NCBI GenBank assembly: GCA_025359045.1
Contig: JANYHN010000050.1
Location: 1 to 53,790 of the forward strand
DNA from: Hyphomicrobiales bacterium
GTDB lineage: Bacteria; Pseudomonadota; Alphaproteobacteria; Rhizobiales; Aestuariivirgaceae
Direction: 5' to 3'
Length of the DNA: 53,790 nucleotides
A program made the translations under genes and the position numbers. This document shows positions 42,289 through 51,576 of this stretch, one piece after another; within the stretch, counting starts at the first letter, position 1; each line of letters begins with the position of its first letter. Below the pieces are notes generated by a model. The model made no database searches. It was not told the DNA's origin and was given only the letters and a program-made list of their open reading frames with translations.

Positions 42289-44460
42289 TCAGTCTTTTTG
42301 ATAATCAGAAATTCGGCTTTGTAATTTTTCCAAAAACTGATTTTGTGAAGTATGGTCGACCTTAGCTCGCTTAATAAGATTTGGTCGAATTCTGCCATTT
42401 TTGGAAATGCATAGTTCTTCAATGATGAGCCGGTAGCTGTTCAAAAATGCCTTATATTCTGGCGTGGCAGCCGTAACTTCGTCGCCGATGACGGCGTGTA
42501 TCGGCGTTTTGGTTTTTTTGCCTCTTACGACAACTGCGCCCGCGTCAATTATTGCAAGTGATTTCGTCTTGGGTTGAATTTGGCCAGCAATCAGGATGTT
42601 ATGGCCTATTTGTTTACACAAGCCTTCAGCACGCGAGGCTAGGTTTACCGTTTCCCCCAATACGGAATAGTCAAAGCGTTCCAACGAACCCATGTTTCCT
42701 ACAATGGCACTGCCAGTGGCCAAGCCAACTCTCACGGATACTGGCCAAAGATTGTGAGGCTTGAGGCGTTCTTGGTTAATTTCGTTCGCGTTGAATTCAG
42801 AAATTTTTTTCTGAATATCGAGTGCCGCAAGGGTTGCCAAATATTGGTGATCATTTTGAGCAATTGGTGCATTCCAAAAAGCCATCACAGCATCACCGAT
42901 AAATTTATCAATGGTGCCGCCATGAGTCAGTATTCCAGCACTGCAAGTGCTCAGCAAAGTGTTGACTGTTGCAACGAGTTCTTCGGGCTTTAAGTTCTCG
43001 CCCATCGGCGTGAAGTTTTGAATGTCGACAAACATCACGGTGACTTCGCGCGTTTCACCGCCAAGTTTTAGCGCCTGCGGGTTATTTTCAATTTCAACTA
43101 ATATTGACGGGGCCACATAATGGCTGAAAACATTACGGAGCACTCGCCCCTCACGGTCTGTTACGAGGAGTTTGAAAGCAATTGTTGCTAGATAAATTGT
43201 AGCAACGCTGAGGATCGGGAATGTCAAATCTATCAACACACCAAAATGTCGAAATGCATATGCTGCTGTTACAAGCAAGCTCGAAACAATTGCAAAAAGC
43301 CCAACTATCATCGGCATGGGGCGGAGAAGTGCGGTGCCAAAAGAAATTAGAAGACCAATCATTCCCACAAATAGCAACTCGAAATAATAATTTAGGTCTG
43401 ATCTCTTTAGAAAGGAGCTCGATAAGATTTGCGCAATGGCTTGCGCGTGAACCGAAACGCCCGGAATGGCTTCTCCCAGACTTGAAGTTTTGGTGTCTTG
43501 CAGACTCGTTGCCGATGTTCCCACCAAAACGATATTGTTGGCGATGACGGCGCGCAGAGCTTCGCGGTCAGTTCCGTTGATAATTCGTTCAGCCGACAGA
43601 TAGGTCTCAGGGACATCTTGGGAATAATAGATCGTGAGTTGGCCATCGTCGCTGACAGGAATTTCAAGCTCGCCGACCCGTATCGAGTTTATAACGTTTT
43701 CGCTATTTGGGGCTCCGTTTACAACATAAGTATCCACACCTTGAGCAACGCGCAGAGTTTCAAGGACGAGACTTGGGTAGTAAGATTTACCATCCGACAT
43801 CAGCAGCGGGATCTGTCTGGCCGTTCCTTGGTCTCGACGAAAATCAATGTTGATGATACCCAGCCCGTCGGCTGCCTTTTCAAGAATATTGATATTTGGG
43901 TGTACCAACGAAATCGAGGGCACAGCATTCAGTGCAGTTAATCCCGTTTGCGCAAAGCCTGCCTTTCCAGTTGGAGGTTTTGATGTGGCACCCATACCAC
44001 CTGCGTAAGCCAAAATGACCCGCCGACCCGAAATGGCACTTGCAAAGATTGCATCGTTGTTTGGGAATGGCGTAGCAGGTTTTAGAGCAGCCGGGCTTAG
44101 TAACTTCGTAATTGCTGGATCGTTCAAAATGCGGTCTGGCGATAGTCGGTCTGGTTCGGGGAAGATAATATCGAAAGCAATTGCTGCTGCTCCGAGCTCA
44201 TTCAGCTCTTTTACAAGTTTTGCAAGTTCAGTGCGGGGCCACGGCCATTGTCCAAGCTTTGCAAGTGAAGCTTCGTCGATATCGACAATGCGCACAGGAA
44301 GATCTTTTTCACCCTGCCTTGGCCATAAGCGCTGCATCGTATCAAAGCCAGCACCCCGCATGGTCGACAGCGTTATCGGATCTGCGATCCGCAGAAAAAT
44401 CAACAGTGAGGTGACTAAAAAACCAATGAGCAGCGAGGGAAGCAACCGATTTTTTAGCAT
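42289..44460 (-). CDS. CHASE2 domain adenylate/guanylate cyclase
   Basis: A 723-residue membrane class III cyclase from ATG 44460 (a GTG 21 bases upstream is also open). N-terminal helix (about 5-24), then the extracytoplasmic CHASE2 sensor domain (about 30-355, VRIVDIDEASLAKLGQWPWPR), three membrane helices (about 358-432) and the cytosolic cyclase (about 465-650). Metal Asp479 (VMFVDIQNF) and Asp523 (KFIGDAVMAFW) with Lys519, and RFDYSVLGETVNLASRAEG, give a complete active site; Lys plus FDY favour ATP as substrate. It lies just downstream of a FecR-domain gene. Confidence 0.9.
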   Translation of the reverse strand: MLKNRLLPSLLIGFLVTSLLIFLRIADPITLSTMRGAGFDTMQRLWPRQGEKDLPVRIVDIDEASLAKLGQWPWPRTELAKLVKELNELGAAAIAFDIIFPEPDRLSPDRILNDPAITKLLSPAALKPATPFPNNDAIFASAISGRRVILAYAGGMGATSKPPTGKAGFAQTGLTALNAVPSISLVHPNINILEKAADGLGIINIDFRRDQGTARQIPLLMSDGKSYYPSLVLETLRVAQGVDTYVVNGAPNSENVINSIRVGELEIPVSDDGQLTIYYSQDVPETYLSAERIINGTDREALRAVIANNIVLVGTSATSLQDTKTSSLGEAIPGVSVHAQAIAQILSSSFLKRSDLNYYFELLFVGMIGLLISFGTALLRPMPMIVGLFAIVSSLLVTAAYAFRHFGVLIDLTFPILSVATIYLATIAFKLLVTDREGRVLRNVFSHYVAPSILVEIENNPQALKLGGETREVTVMFVDIQNFTPMGENLKPEELVATVNTLLSTCSAGILTHGGTIDKFIGDAVMAFWNAPIAQNDHQYLATLAALDIQKKISEFNANEINQERLKPHNLWPVSVRVGLATGSAIVGNMGSLERFDYSVLGETVNLASRAEGLCKQIGHNILIAGQIQPKTKSLAIIDAGAVVVRGKKTKTPIHAVIGDEVTAATPEYKAFLNSYRLIIEELCISKNGRIRPNLIKRAKVDHTSQNQFLEKLQSRISDYQKD

Positions 44461-44583
44461 ATTAGAATAACGCACAACCACGGCTCGAGAAACCTAGCTT
44501 TGAGTTGTAGTTCAGAATTCGGCGAATTCAATTTCGCCATCCTATCGTCATTTTTGCAATTCCATGAAGTTGTTGCCAAATGG

Positions 44584-45342
44584 CTAGTTCTTCCCTCTCT
44601 GCCGAGGTGGTGGGGCTGATTGCTCTTTCCGCTTATGATCTAGTTCGAGCGAACGATCTGGCGTAGCAGAATTCGTCTGCACGTTTTTGCAAGTGGTCAC
44701 GTCTAACCGAAATTGGGTTCTAAGCGATGATTGATTCAAAATGTAAGGCAAGTGACCTTTCAGTCTGCTTGCCAGCGTTCCTTCGGTCAATTTTTTTGCA
44801 CCACCATTTTCTGTTGTGCCAATTTCGCAAGTTGGATTGAGATCGACGCAAGCTTTTGAACCCAGTTTGTTACACAGCCGCACTTTGCCTTTTAGGACTG
44901 CAACACCAGTAGCGGCTTGCACCCAAAAATCAAAACCGGTTCCGCGGATGCCAATAGTGGCGTTGGCGGTTTGAATGTCATATGCGTTTTTTGGGCTTTT
45001 GCCCGTAATAAAGCGGAAAGTGCCACGCAGTGCTTTTATAGAGAAATCTTGCGCCGAGCTGCCATCGCCTTGCATCAGGTATGTGCTGATCACGAGTGTT
45101 GAGCTGGGGCCAACCACGAGCTTTGTTCCATCATTAAAAAGAATTTGAGCATTTCCTGAGACAACGGTGATTTTGTCTTTCTCGAATATGTCGGCACCTG
45201 CGGAAAGTGTTCTATTTCCACCGGGGCCTGAAGATGTTGGGCTGCCCACGACTGCCACGACCTTCGCAATGGGGTCTGCCAATGCAGGTAAGGTCATTCC
45301 GACAAGTGCAACTAAAAATAACAATAAAAAACGACTCGTCAT
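44584..45342 (-). CDS. FecR domain exported protein
   Basis: A 252-residue protein with a signal peptide (MTSRFLLLFLVALVGMTLPALADP). A FecR domain (about 28-140, VVAVVGSPTSSGPGGNRTLSAGADIFEKDKITVVSGNAQILFNDGTKLVVGPSSTLVIS) is followed by ALRGTFRFITGKSPKNAYDIQTANATIGIRGTGFDFWV. The Cys-containing tail ends in a polar, Pro-rich stretch. FecR-domain proteins are periplasmic receptors or scaffolds, and in alphaproteobacteria they are repeatedly found upstream of CHASE2 cyclases. It is 123 bases upstream of the cyclase gene on the same strand and likely forms its periplasmic partner. Confidence 0.9.
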   Translation of the reverse strand: MTSRFLLLFLVALVGMTLPALADPIAKVVAVVGSPTSSGPGGNRTLSAGADIFEKDKITVVSGNAQILFNDGTKLVVGPSSTLVISTYLMQGDGSSAQDFSIKALRGTFRFITGKSPKNAYDIQTANATIGIRGTGFDFWVQAATGVAVLKGKVRLCNKLGSKACVDLNPTCEIGTTENGGAKKLTEGTLASRLKGHLPYILNQSSLRTQFRLDVTTCKNVQTNSATPDRSLELDHKRKEQSAPPPRQRGKN

Positions 45343-45439
45343 CGCCCAACTCCTGCTCTTTCGAGCCCCCTATGGTCATTCCTAATCCTCTCTTTGTTGC
45401 TTGGCAAGCGCCGTTGCTATGTCTAAAATCCCCTAATTG

Positions 45440-45826
45440 ATGGATACGGCCCAAGTCACTTACGCGCTTTTTGTGGTTGCTTTATTGCAATTGAAACATT
45501 TCATTTGTGATGGCCCCTTGCAGACTTTGGCCATGGTGAAAAGCAAATCAGTTTATGGCGCGCCGCTTGGCATATTGCATTCGGCTTTGCATGGCGCAGG
45601 CACTGGCTTAGTGTTTCTGATCTCGGCTTTTTCACCACCTGTGGCTCTAGGATTGGCGGTACTTGATTTTGCGATTCATTATCATGTCGATTTTACCAAG
45701 GAAAATATTATTAAATATTTTGGATGGAATACAAATGATGCTCCATTTTGGTGGGCGCTCAGCGCTGATCAAGCACTTCATCAATTCACTTATCTGTTGC
45801 TCTATTTAATCGCTCTTAGGGTCTGA
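45440..45826 (+). CDS. DUF3307 family membrane protein
   Basis: A 128-residue inner-membrane protein from ATG 45440 (a TTG one codon earlier is open). It has the DUF3307 pattern: FVVALLQLKHFICDGPLQTLAMVKSKSVYG, LHSALHGAGTGLVF, LDFAIHYHVDFTKENI and WWALSADQALHQFTYLLLYLIAL. Several His and Asp residues lie at membrane boundaries. Function unknown. The end overlaps the convergent cyclic-nucleotide-binding gene by 11 bases. Confidence 0.9.
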   Translation: MDTAQVTYALFVVALLQLKHFICDGPLQTLAMVKSKSVYGAPLGILHSALHGAGTGLVFLISAFSPPVALGLAVLDFAIHYHVDFTKENIIKYFGWNTNDAPFWWALSADQALHQFTYLLLYLIALRV

Positions 45827-46505
45827 CCGGTTGATCAGCGAGAACCTTGCGCGAATTTGAACGGCGCATTTTCTGGGCCAAATCGCGGCCAAGAACTTGG
45901 TATAATATGCCATTCAATTGACGGTCACGCGCCACAACCTTTGCCAAGCGCATTTTTGAAAAGACGATTACCCGTGATGGTTCATCGACAGTCACACGCG
46001 CGTTTGCGGGATTACCGGTGAGGTAAGCGATTTCGCCAACAAATGATCCGCTTTCGAGATAGGTGATAAATGAACCATCAACCTCTACATTCGCTCTGCC
46101 TTTGAATAGAAAATAAAGAGCATCCACGGGCGCATCTTGTCTTGTTAAGGTTTCACCTGGCTCAAAATTTTTCCATTCGGCTGCGCGCAGAAGCTTGGCA
46201 ATTTGCGAATCATCCAAACCTTCAAAAGCATGGCGCAATGCTGGGGCTTCGTCTGCTGGGAGCGATGATCTTATGCGGTCGCGCACCAACCAGATCAGTT
46301 CATACAAGTTGATGATAATAAAGACTGTATCCCAGGCAAGGCCAGGATAACCCGTGCCGGAGAGGCGGAAATAAAGGATTTCGAGAAAAAGACCAATGAC
46401 AGCACAAACCCGCAACCAAAATATATTGGTGAGAAAATACGAGATTGCCAACACGACATAGGCCATGTGGGCGGTTAAGTAGGTAGGGTCGAGGAACTGA
46501 TCCAT
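45816..46505 (-). CDS. Membrane cyclic-nucleotide-binding (Popeye-like) protein
   Basis: A 229-residue protein with three membrane helices (about 13-27, 30-47 and 58-74) followed by a cyclic-nucleotide-binding domain (about 88-210). The phosphate-binding cassette retains Gly157-Glu158 and Arg170 (GSFVGEIAYLTGNPANARVTV), so binding of cAMP or cGMP is likely. Such a layout resembles bacterial Popeye-type proteins. There is no DNA-binding or enzymatic output domain. It sits 1.3 kb from the CHASE2 cyclase and FecR genes. No typical ribosome site is evident at this ATG. Confidence 0.85.
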   Translation of the reverse strand: MDQFLDPTYLTAHMAYVVLAISYFLTNIFWLRVCAVIGLFLEILYFRLSGTGYPGLAWDTVFIIINLYELIWLVRDRIRSSLPADEAPALRHAFEGLDDSQIAKLLRAAEWKNFEPGETLTRQDAPVDALYFLFKGRANVEVDGSFITYLESGSFVGEIAYLTGNPANARVTVDEPSRVIVFSKMRLAKVVARDRQLNGILYQVLGRDLAQKMRRSNSRKVLADQPVRP

Positions 46506-46597
46506 TTCTCACTCAAAGTTGTAGGTGCCAAGATCACGCGATGAACAGTGCTTGTCAAGCACATGTGCCTCGCCTATCAGGGCGCATACCAGATGCT

Positions 46598-46683
46598 GCG
46601 GGCGTGGCGTAATGGTAGCCGCAACGGACTTAAAATCCGTTGGGAGTAATCCCGTGCCGGTTCGAGTCCGGCCGCCCGCACCA
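46598..46683 (+). tRNA. tRNA-Leu(UAA)
   Basis: An 86-nt class II tRNA. The acceptor arm is GCGGGCG pairing with CGCCCGC and the CCA end is encoded (46681-46683). The anticodon arm ACGGA-CTTAAAA-TCCGT has anticodon TAA. The variable arm is GGGA-GTAA-TCCC and the T arm GCCGG-TTCGAGT-CCGGC. All arms are intact. Confidence 0.97.
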
Positions 46684-46889
46684 GCTTTTCCCTGCAGGCT
46701 AAGCCCGGCGCTGCCAAATGTTGGAGGCCCTATATCCCGACTGTGCGAGAGCGTAATTGAAGTTATGAATTCGGTGTATATAATTTTGAAGATGTTTTCG
46801 CCTTGAGCGCTGTCTTTCTGAAGGCAACCTTGCAACCGAAATTAATTGCACTTAATCTTCTAACTCTAACATAAAGCTCAATAATCATA

Positions 46890-48086
46890 ATGTCTGACAT
46901 GAAATCAACACCGATCGTCGAACAGGCTACGAATGAAGTCGTTCCAGATATGACCCGTAAGGCGCTAGAGCAACGCATCCGCCAGCAGGAGATTTTATCT
47001 GAGCTTGGTGTGCTTGCGCTGCAGGGGGCATCCTTTGACGACTTGCTTCAAAAAACAGTGCACCTCACTGCTGAGGGATTGAATGTTCAGTTTTGTAAAG
47101 TGTTGCGTCATATCCCTGATGAGAATCGATTGCTGGTTGTGGCGGGTGTTGGTTGGGATAAAGGCATTGTCGGGGTGGCGAGCGTGGGCGCAGATTTGGA
47201 ATCGCCCGCCGGATTTGCTCTTCGAACGGGTAAACCAGTGATATCAAATCATCTCGAAAATGAGGAGCGGTTTCGCACCCCTGAGCTTCTTGCTCAATAT
47301 GGAATTCGGCGCGCAATGAACGTGATCTTGCAGGGAGACGGCAAACCATTTGGTGTTCTTGAAGTTGATAGTAAAGCGGACGACGAATTTGTTGAGCATG
47401 ATTTGGCTTTTCTCCAAGGCACCGCCAATATGTTGGGAATGGCCATCGAGCGTGAGCGCACCGAGCGCCATCTTAAAGCCGCGTTGGCACGCCAGCAATT
47501 TCTCGTAAAGGAAATGAACCACCGGGTCAAAAACAGTCTCGCAATTGTCGGGAGCCTTATCCAAATGCAAGGCCGCTCTGGCAACAGCGAAACAGCTTAC
47601 CAATTTGAAGAAACGGCGCGGCGGGTCAGCGCAATTGCGCGCGCCCATGAGCGGTTATATCGCAATAACTATGTCGAAAGCATGGATCTCGGGGCTTATG
47701 TTGAAGAGGTTTGTGAGGATGTGGACTCGTCAGTAAGCCATTGTACGGTGCATGTCGAAGCCGAGCGCGGCATTAATATTCAAGTTGATGATGCCATTTC
47801 GGTTGCACTCATCATTGTTGAGTTGGTCACAAATTCAGCAAAATATGCTTATCCCGATGGAACAAGCGGCAAAATTTTGGTGAATATAGAGCGCGAGGGT
47901 GATAAAAATATTCTGATCTCCGTTTGCGACGAAGGGGCAGGCTTTCCCGATCAATTTGACCCACAAAAATCACGTGGTTTAGGAATGCGTATTGTTCAAG
48001 CCTTTGCAAAGCAACTGCACACCACCCTGACCTTTAACAATCGATCACCAGGTGCAGAAGTCAGATTTTTGTTCCCGGTTAACTAA
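46890..48086 (+). CDS. GAF domain sensor histidine kinase (HWE/HisKA_2)
   Basis: A 398-residue cytosolic kinase. A short coiled-coil (about 22-40) precedes a GAF domain (about 40-190, ILSELGVLALQGASFDDLLQKTVHLTAEGL). The HisKA_2 core follows with phospho-His211 (KEMNHRVKNSLAIVGS), then an HATPase_c (ALIIVELVTNSAKYAYPDGTSG, VCDEGAGFPD, SRGLGMRIVQAFA). The MNHRVKN signature marks the HWE/HisKA_2 group often tied to the general stress response, although no ecf/phyR genes are nearby. No strong ribosome site is seen. Confidence 0.92.
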   Translation: MSDMKSTPIVEQATNEVVPDMTRKALEQRIRQQEILSELGVLALQGASFDDLLQKTVHLTAEGLNVQFCKVLRHIPDENRLLVVAGVGWDKGIVGVASVGADLESPAGFALRTGKPVISNHLENEERFRTPELLAQYGIRRAMNVILQGDGKPFGVLEVDSKADDEFVEHDLAFLQGTANMLGMAIERERTERHLKAALARQQFLVKEMNHRVKNSLAIVGSLIQMQGRSGNSETAYQFEETARRVSAIARAHERLYRNNYVESMDLGAYVEEVCEDVDSSVSHCTVHVEAERGINIQVDDAISVALIIVELVTNSAKYAYPDGTSGKILVNIEREGDKNILISVCDEGAGFPDQFDPQKSRGLGMRIVQAFAKQLHTTLTFNNRSPGAEVRFLFPVN

Positions 48087-48110
48087 ACTTGATGGGTGTG
48101 GTGCTTCAAT

Positions 48111-49334
48111 TTAGAAATGTTTTTTGAGCGACGACGCAAGGTTTCCGTTTTTGTTCACTTCAATATTGGCTAATCCCAGCCATTCTGCCATTTTCACCAA
48201 TTCAGAGGCCATCGCATGGGCCGTTTGTTCTGGATCCACCATTTCCTCGTGGTGGATTGCGTTGGCGCGCAGTGTTCCAGCCTCACGGTCAGCTTTCAAG
48301 CACACGCGGCCGCTGATGTCTTCGCCATTGAGAAATGGAAGAACATAATAGCCAAATTTCCGTTTGGGTTGAGGGGTATAGATCTCAATCCTATAGTGAA
48401 AGTTGAAGAGGCGCTCGGTGCGGTCACGTTCCCAGCACAGGGGATCAAAGGGTGAGAGCAGGGCCGTGCCACCGGCTTTGCGTGGCAGTTTGGTGTTTTT
48501 GTGACAATAGGTGGGTTTTGTCCAGCCATCGACCATGACTGGAACTAAATCGCCATTTTCGACGCATTCGGCGATTGCTGTTTTGGTTTCGGCAACGGGC
48601 AGACGGAAATAGTCTCGCAGATCGAACTCGGTGGCAACACCTAGAGCCTGGGCCGAAAGATTTATCAATTCGTGAAACGTTTCGGCCTCTGGTGGCGTCG
48701 AAGTGTTCAAGATCGCCGAGGGGATCACGCGTTCGGGCACATCATAGATGCGTTCGAATTTATCGCGTCTGTGGGTCGTCACGAGGCCTTGATCAAACAA
48801 GGTCTCCATCGTCATTTTGCCTTTGCTCCAGCCCCACCATCCGCCTTCGCCTTTGCCAGAGCCTGGAATGCTACTGGCCCCCATCGGCCCGTTTTCGCGA
48901 ATATGTTCAATTGTCTTTTTCAGAAAAGTTTTTTCGTCTTTGGCAAACTGGTTCATCGATCGGTAGGTGCCATTTCCGGCGCGGGCGCGGTTCATACGCC
49001 AGCGCATCAGCGGATGCAGCTCCATGGGCACCAAACTTGCCTCATGGGCCCAGCATTCAAACACGTGACGATTTGAGGCTTCAAGCGTGCGCTTGTCGAG
49101 AACACCGCGATCATAATTGCCGAGGCGTGAAAACAGCGGCAGGTAATGCGAGCGCACCAACACATTCACGCTGTCGATTTGCAGCAGGTGCAAATCTTTT
49201 ATGGCCGAAGCAATGGCCGACCAATTCTTCTTTGTGTCGCGGTTTTGGTTTTGGAATCCTTGCGCATGCAGGGCGATGCGCCGCGCTTCAATCTTTGTAA
49301 GCTCGGAATTCAAGCCGCGGCATCGCCAGCCCAA
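48111..49334 (-). CDS. YcaQ family DNA glycosylase-like protein
   Basis: A 407-residue winged-helix protein of the YcaQ/AlkX family, known for unhooking DNA interstrand crosslinks. The catalytic QxD motif lies at Gln52 and Asp54 (LLQIDSVNVLVRSHY). RLGNYDRGVLDKRTLE and FECWAHEASLVPME are also family-typical. The C-terminal half has the LLSPFDPLCWERDRTERLFNFHYRIEIYTP block. The start overlaps the end of the zinc-finger gene by 25 bases; a TTG seven codons in is another possible start. Confidence 0.9.
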   Translation of the reverse strand: MGWRCRGLNSELTKIEARRIALHAQGFQNQNRDTKKNWSAIASAIKDLHLLQIDSVNVLVRSHYLPLFSRLGNYDRGVLDKRTLEASNRHVFECWAHEASLVPMELHPLMRWRMNRARAGNGTYRSMNQFAKDEKTFLKKTIEHIRENGPMGASSIPGSGKGEGGWWGWSKGKMTMETLFDQGLVTTHRRDKFERIYDVPERVIPSAILNTSTPPEAETFHELINLSAQALGVATEFDLRDYFRLPVAETKTAIAECVENGDLVPVMVDGWTKPTYCHKNTKLPRKAGGTALLSPFDPLCWERDRTERLFNFHYRIEIYTPQPKRKFGYYVLPFLNGEDISGRVCLKADREAGTLRANAIHHEEMVDPEQTAHAMASELVKMAEWLGLANIEVNKNGNLASSLKKHF

Positions 49335-49561
49335 GCGGCTTCGGCTGGTTTGGCGGCGTGGCTCGCCAGCATTTTATTATGCACATAAAGTGTTGAGCAA
49401 TAGGGACAGATGATTTCTGTTTCGCGGCCCATATCCAAAAACACATGTGGATGATCGAAGGGAGGGGCGGCACCAATGCACATAAATTCATGCGCACCGA
49501 TTTCGATTTTGGGCAGGCCCATGCTGTTTTGGAAATGTGGTGTTGCTGAGCTTTGCGCCAT
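49310..49561 (-). CDS. Zinc-finger CHCC family protein
   Basis: An 83-residue protein from ATG 49561 (GAGGA five bases upstream). Zinc ligands Cys28, His37 or His39, Cys52 and Cys55 (MCIG...HPHVFLDMG...CPYCSTLYVH) match the zf-CHCC family, related to the NDUFS6 accessory subunit of complex I. The C-terminus is alanine-rich. Convergent nothing upstream; it precedes the YcaQ gene and is divergent from the alpha/beta hydrolase. Confidence 0.88.
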   Translation of the reverse strand: MAQSSATPHFQNSMGLPKIEIGAHEFMCIGAAPPFDHPHVFLDMGRETEIICPYCSTLYVHNKMLASHAAKPAEAAWAGDAAA

Positions 49562-49613
49562 TTTAATCCTCAAGACTTGTAATGAAACACGCAAATAGCA
49601 TAAAAGTGCGCCC

Positions 49614-50363
49614 ATGCAAAAATTCAATTCTGATGGTGTGGAAATAGCGTTTGATGTGTGGGGCGAGGGGCCGCCGATATTGTTGATCCACGGCTTTGCT
49701 TCCAACGGGCAAGTGAACTGGGTCGCCACGGGCTGGGTTAAAACCTTGGTGGCTGCAGGCCGGCAAGTGATCATCATTGATAATCGCGGCCATGGGCAGA
49801 GCGAAAAACTTTATGATTCTGCAATGTATTCAGCTCCCATCATGGCCGACGATGCAGCGCGCTTGCTGCGCTATCTGAAAATTAACAAAGCCGATGTGAT
49901 GGGCTATTCGATGGGTGCTCGCATTTCAGCATTTCTGACCATGCAACATCCGGAGATGGTGCGCCGCGCCGTGTTTGCCGGGCTGGCGTCGCGGATGATC
50001 ACTGGGGTTGGTGGCTCGGATGCCATTGCCGAGGCGCTGGAAGCCGAAGATCGGCCCGCAAAAATTGACCCCGCCGCCATGGCCTTTCGAATTTTTGCCG
50101 AGCAGACAAAAAGCGATCTGAAAGCCTTAGCCGCCTGCATCCGTTCGAGTCGCGTTAAGATCAAGGAAGAAGCGCTGGCCACCATTCAGGTTCCGGTTTT
50201 GGTGGTGGCGGGCGAGCTTGATGATATTGCCGGAAGTGTTGCGGGTCTGACGTCGATCATCCCGGGATCAAAGGGCGTGGTTTTGCCCAAGCGTAATCAT
50301 ATGAATGCGGTGGGGGATGCGGGGTTTAAGGCGGCAGTGGTGGGGTTTTTGGGCGCGCCGTAA
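49614..50363 (+). CDS. Alpha/beta hydrolase
   Basis: A 249-residue cytosolic hydrolase. The nucleophile elbow is GYSMGA with Ser99, preceded by the oxyanion segment LLIHGFASN and DNRGHGQSEK. A late Asp in VVAGELDDIAG and His in KRNHMNAVGD complete the triad. Substrate unknown; similar proteins include esterases and homologues of 3-oxoadipate enol-lactonase. Followed by a tautomerase gene 34 bases downstream. Confidence 0.92.
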   Translation: MQKFNSDGVEIAFDVWGEGPPILLIHGFASNGQVNWVATGWVKTLVAAGRQVIIIDNRGHGQSEKLYDSAMYSAPIMADDAARLLRYLKINKADVMGYSMGARISAFLTMQHPEMVRRAVFAGLASRMITGVGGSDAIAEALEAEDRPAKIDPAAMAFRIFAEQTKSDLKALAACIRSSRVKIKEEALATIQVPVLVVAGELDDIAGSVAGLTSIIPGSKGVVLPKRNHMNAVGDAGFKAAVVGFLGAP

Positions 50364-50397
50364 TTCGTAAGCTGGTGCAGAGATAGGAGAATGCCAA

Positions 50398-50619
50398 GTG
50401 CCTTATGTGAAAGTAGAGATCGCTAAGGGGATCGCATCTGTTGAACAGAAAAAAGCTGTCATCAAGGGGATGACGGATGTGCTTGTGAAAGAGCTTGGGC
50501 GAAATCCAGAATACATATTTGTGGTGATCGACGAAATCGACACCGACAATTGGGGCCGGAAGGGCTTGTCGTTGACTGAACTTTGGCAACAGAGCTCAAC
50601 GCCGGAAGATACAGCTTAA
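50398..50619 (+). CDS. 4-oxalocrotonate tautomerase family protein
   Basis: A 73-residue tautomerase starting at GTG 50398, which has AGGAGA seven bases upstream. This start places Pro at position 2, so after Met removal Pro becomes the catalytic N-terminal residue (Pro1) of the family. PYVKVEIAKGIASVEQKKAVIKGMTDVLVKELG and EYIFVVIDEIDTDNWGRKG are typical. The substrate is unknown. It sits between an alpha/beta hydrolase and cysE. Confidence 0.9.
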   Translation: MPYVKVEIAKGIASVEQKKAVIKGMTDVLVKELGRNPEYIFVVIDEIDTDNWGRKGLSLTELWQQSSTPEDTA

Positions 50620-50712
50620 GTATATACGGGATTGTCAAAAGCTATATCAATTTATAGGGGCTCTCCCCATATGCCACAGAATATGATAGCTTATCAACTC
50701 ATGGAGATGCTT

Positions 50713-51537
50713 ATGGCACGTGATCAGGTTAAAGTTGTTGAGCGGATTGATCCGGTTTGGGACCGTCTTCGTCATGAAGCGGAAGAGATTGCACGGCAGG
50801 AGCCCGGCCTTGGCGGGTTTATATATTCGGCGGTGCTAGAACATGACACGTTTGAAGATGCATTAGCACACAGGTTGGCGCAGCGTTTGGGCAATGCGGA
50901 TTTGGGGGCGGATTCCGTCATCAAGGCGTTTCAGGATGCGTTGCAGGCCGAGCCTGAAATTGGCTTTGCGGCCCGCGCTGATATGATTGCCACTTTTGAC
51001 CGCGACCCGGCTTGCCACCGCTATATTGATCCGCTGCTGTATTTCAAAGGTTATCAAGCCTTGCAGGCGCACCGCATGGCGCACAGGCTTTGGGAGATGG
51101 GGCGCAAGGATTTTGCTTATTATATTCAGAGCCGTGTTTCCATGGTGTCCTCGATGGATATTCACCCCGCTGCAAAAATCGGCAAAGGCATTATGATCGA
51201 TCATGGCCATGATATTGTGATTGGCGAGACTTGCGTGATCGAAGATAATGTTTCGATGATGCAGGGCGTCACCCTTGGTGGCACGGGCAAGGAGGCTGGC
51301 GATCGTCATCCTAAAATTCGCTATGGCGTATTGATTGGCGCTGGTGCAAAAGTGCTGGGCAATATTGAGATTGGCCATTGCTCGCGCATTGCTGCATGTT
51401 CAGTGGTGCTGCATGACGTGCCGCCAAACCGCACGGTTGCTGGTGTGCCTGCTAAAATCGTGGGCACGGCTGGCTGTGCCGAACCTGCTCGCGCCATGGA
51501 TCACCAGGTGGAACCTGTTGCGGACGAGGCGGTTTGA
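50713..51537 (+). CDS. cysE: Serine O-acetyltransferase
   Basis: A 274-residue enzyme that makes O-acetylserine from serine and acetyl-CoA, the first step of cysteine synthesis. ATG 50713 is chosen because GGAG lies six bases upstream and the length fits the family; several ATG codons upstream (50671-50707) are also open. The helical N-terminal half (PVWDRLRHEAEEIARQEPGLGGFIYSAVLEHDTFEDAL) is followed by the left-handed hexapeptide beta-helix (SSMDIHPAAKIGKGIMIDHGHDIVIGETCVIEDNVSMMQGVTLGGTG). The C-terminus would mediate feedback inhibition and CysK binding. Confidence 0.95.
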   Translation: MARDQVKVVERIDPVWDRLRHEAEEIARQEPGLGGFIYSAVLEHDTFEDALAHRLAQRLGNADLGADSVIKAFQDALQAEPEIGFAARADMIATFDRDPACHRYIDPLLYFKGYQALQAHRMAHRLWEMGRKDFAYYIQSRVSMVSSMDIHPAAKIGKGIMIDHGHDIVIGETCVIEDNVSMMQGVTLGGTGKEAGDRHPKIRYGVLIGAGAKVLGNIEIGHCSRIAACSVVLHDVPPNRTVAGVPAKIVGTAGCAEPARAMDHQVEPVADEAV

Positions 51538-51576
51538 CGTTAGACCGAAACGAAATCCATTGACGGAGTGCAGGAA

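Noticed and set aside
42289..44460. Guanylate cyclase specificity
   Set aside because: The Lys before the second metal Asp and the FDY segment favour ATP; GTP-type residues are not seen, though only assay can settle it.
46525..46806. 93-aa frame across the tRNA-Leu region
   Set aside because: It reads straight through the tRNA gene and has no protein-like composition.
49562..49777. Extension of the zinc-finger protein to 49777
   Set aside because: It is antisense to the alpha/beta hydrolase start; ATG 49561 has a good ribosome site and family length.
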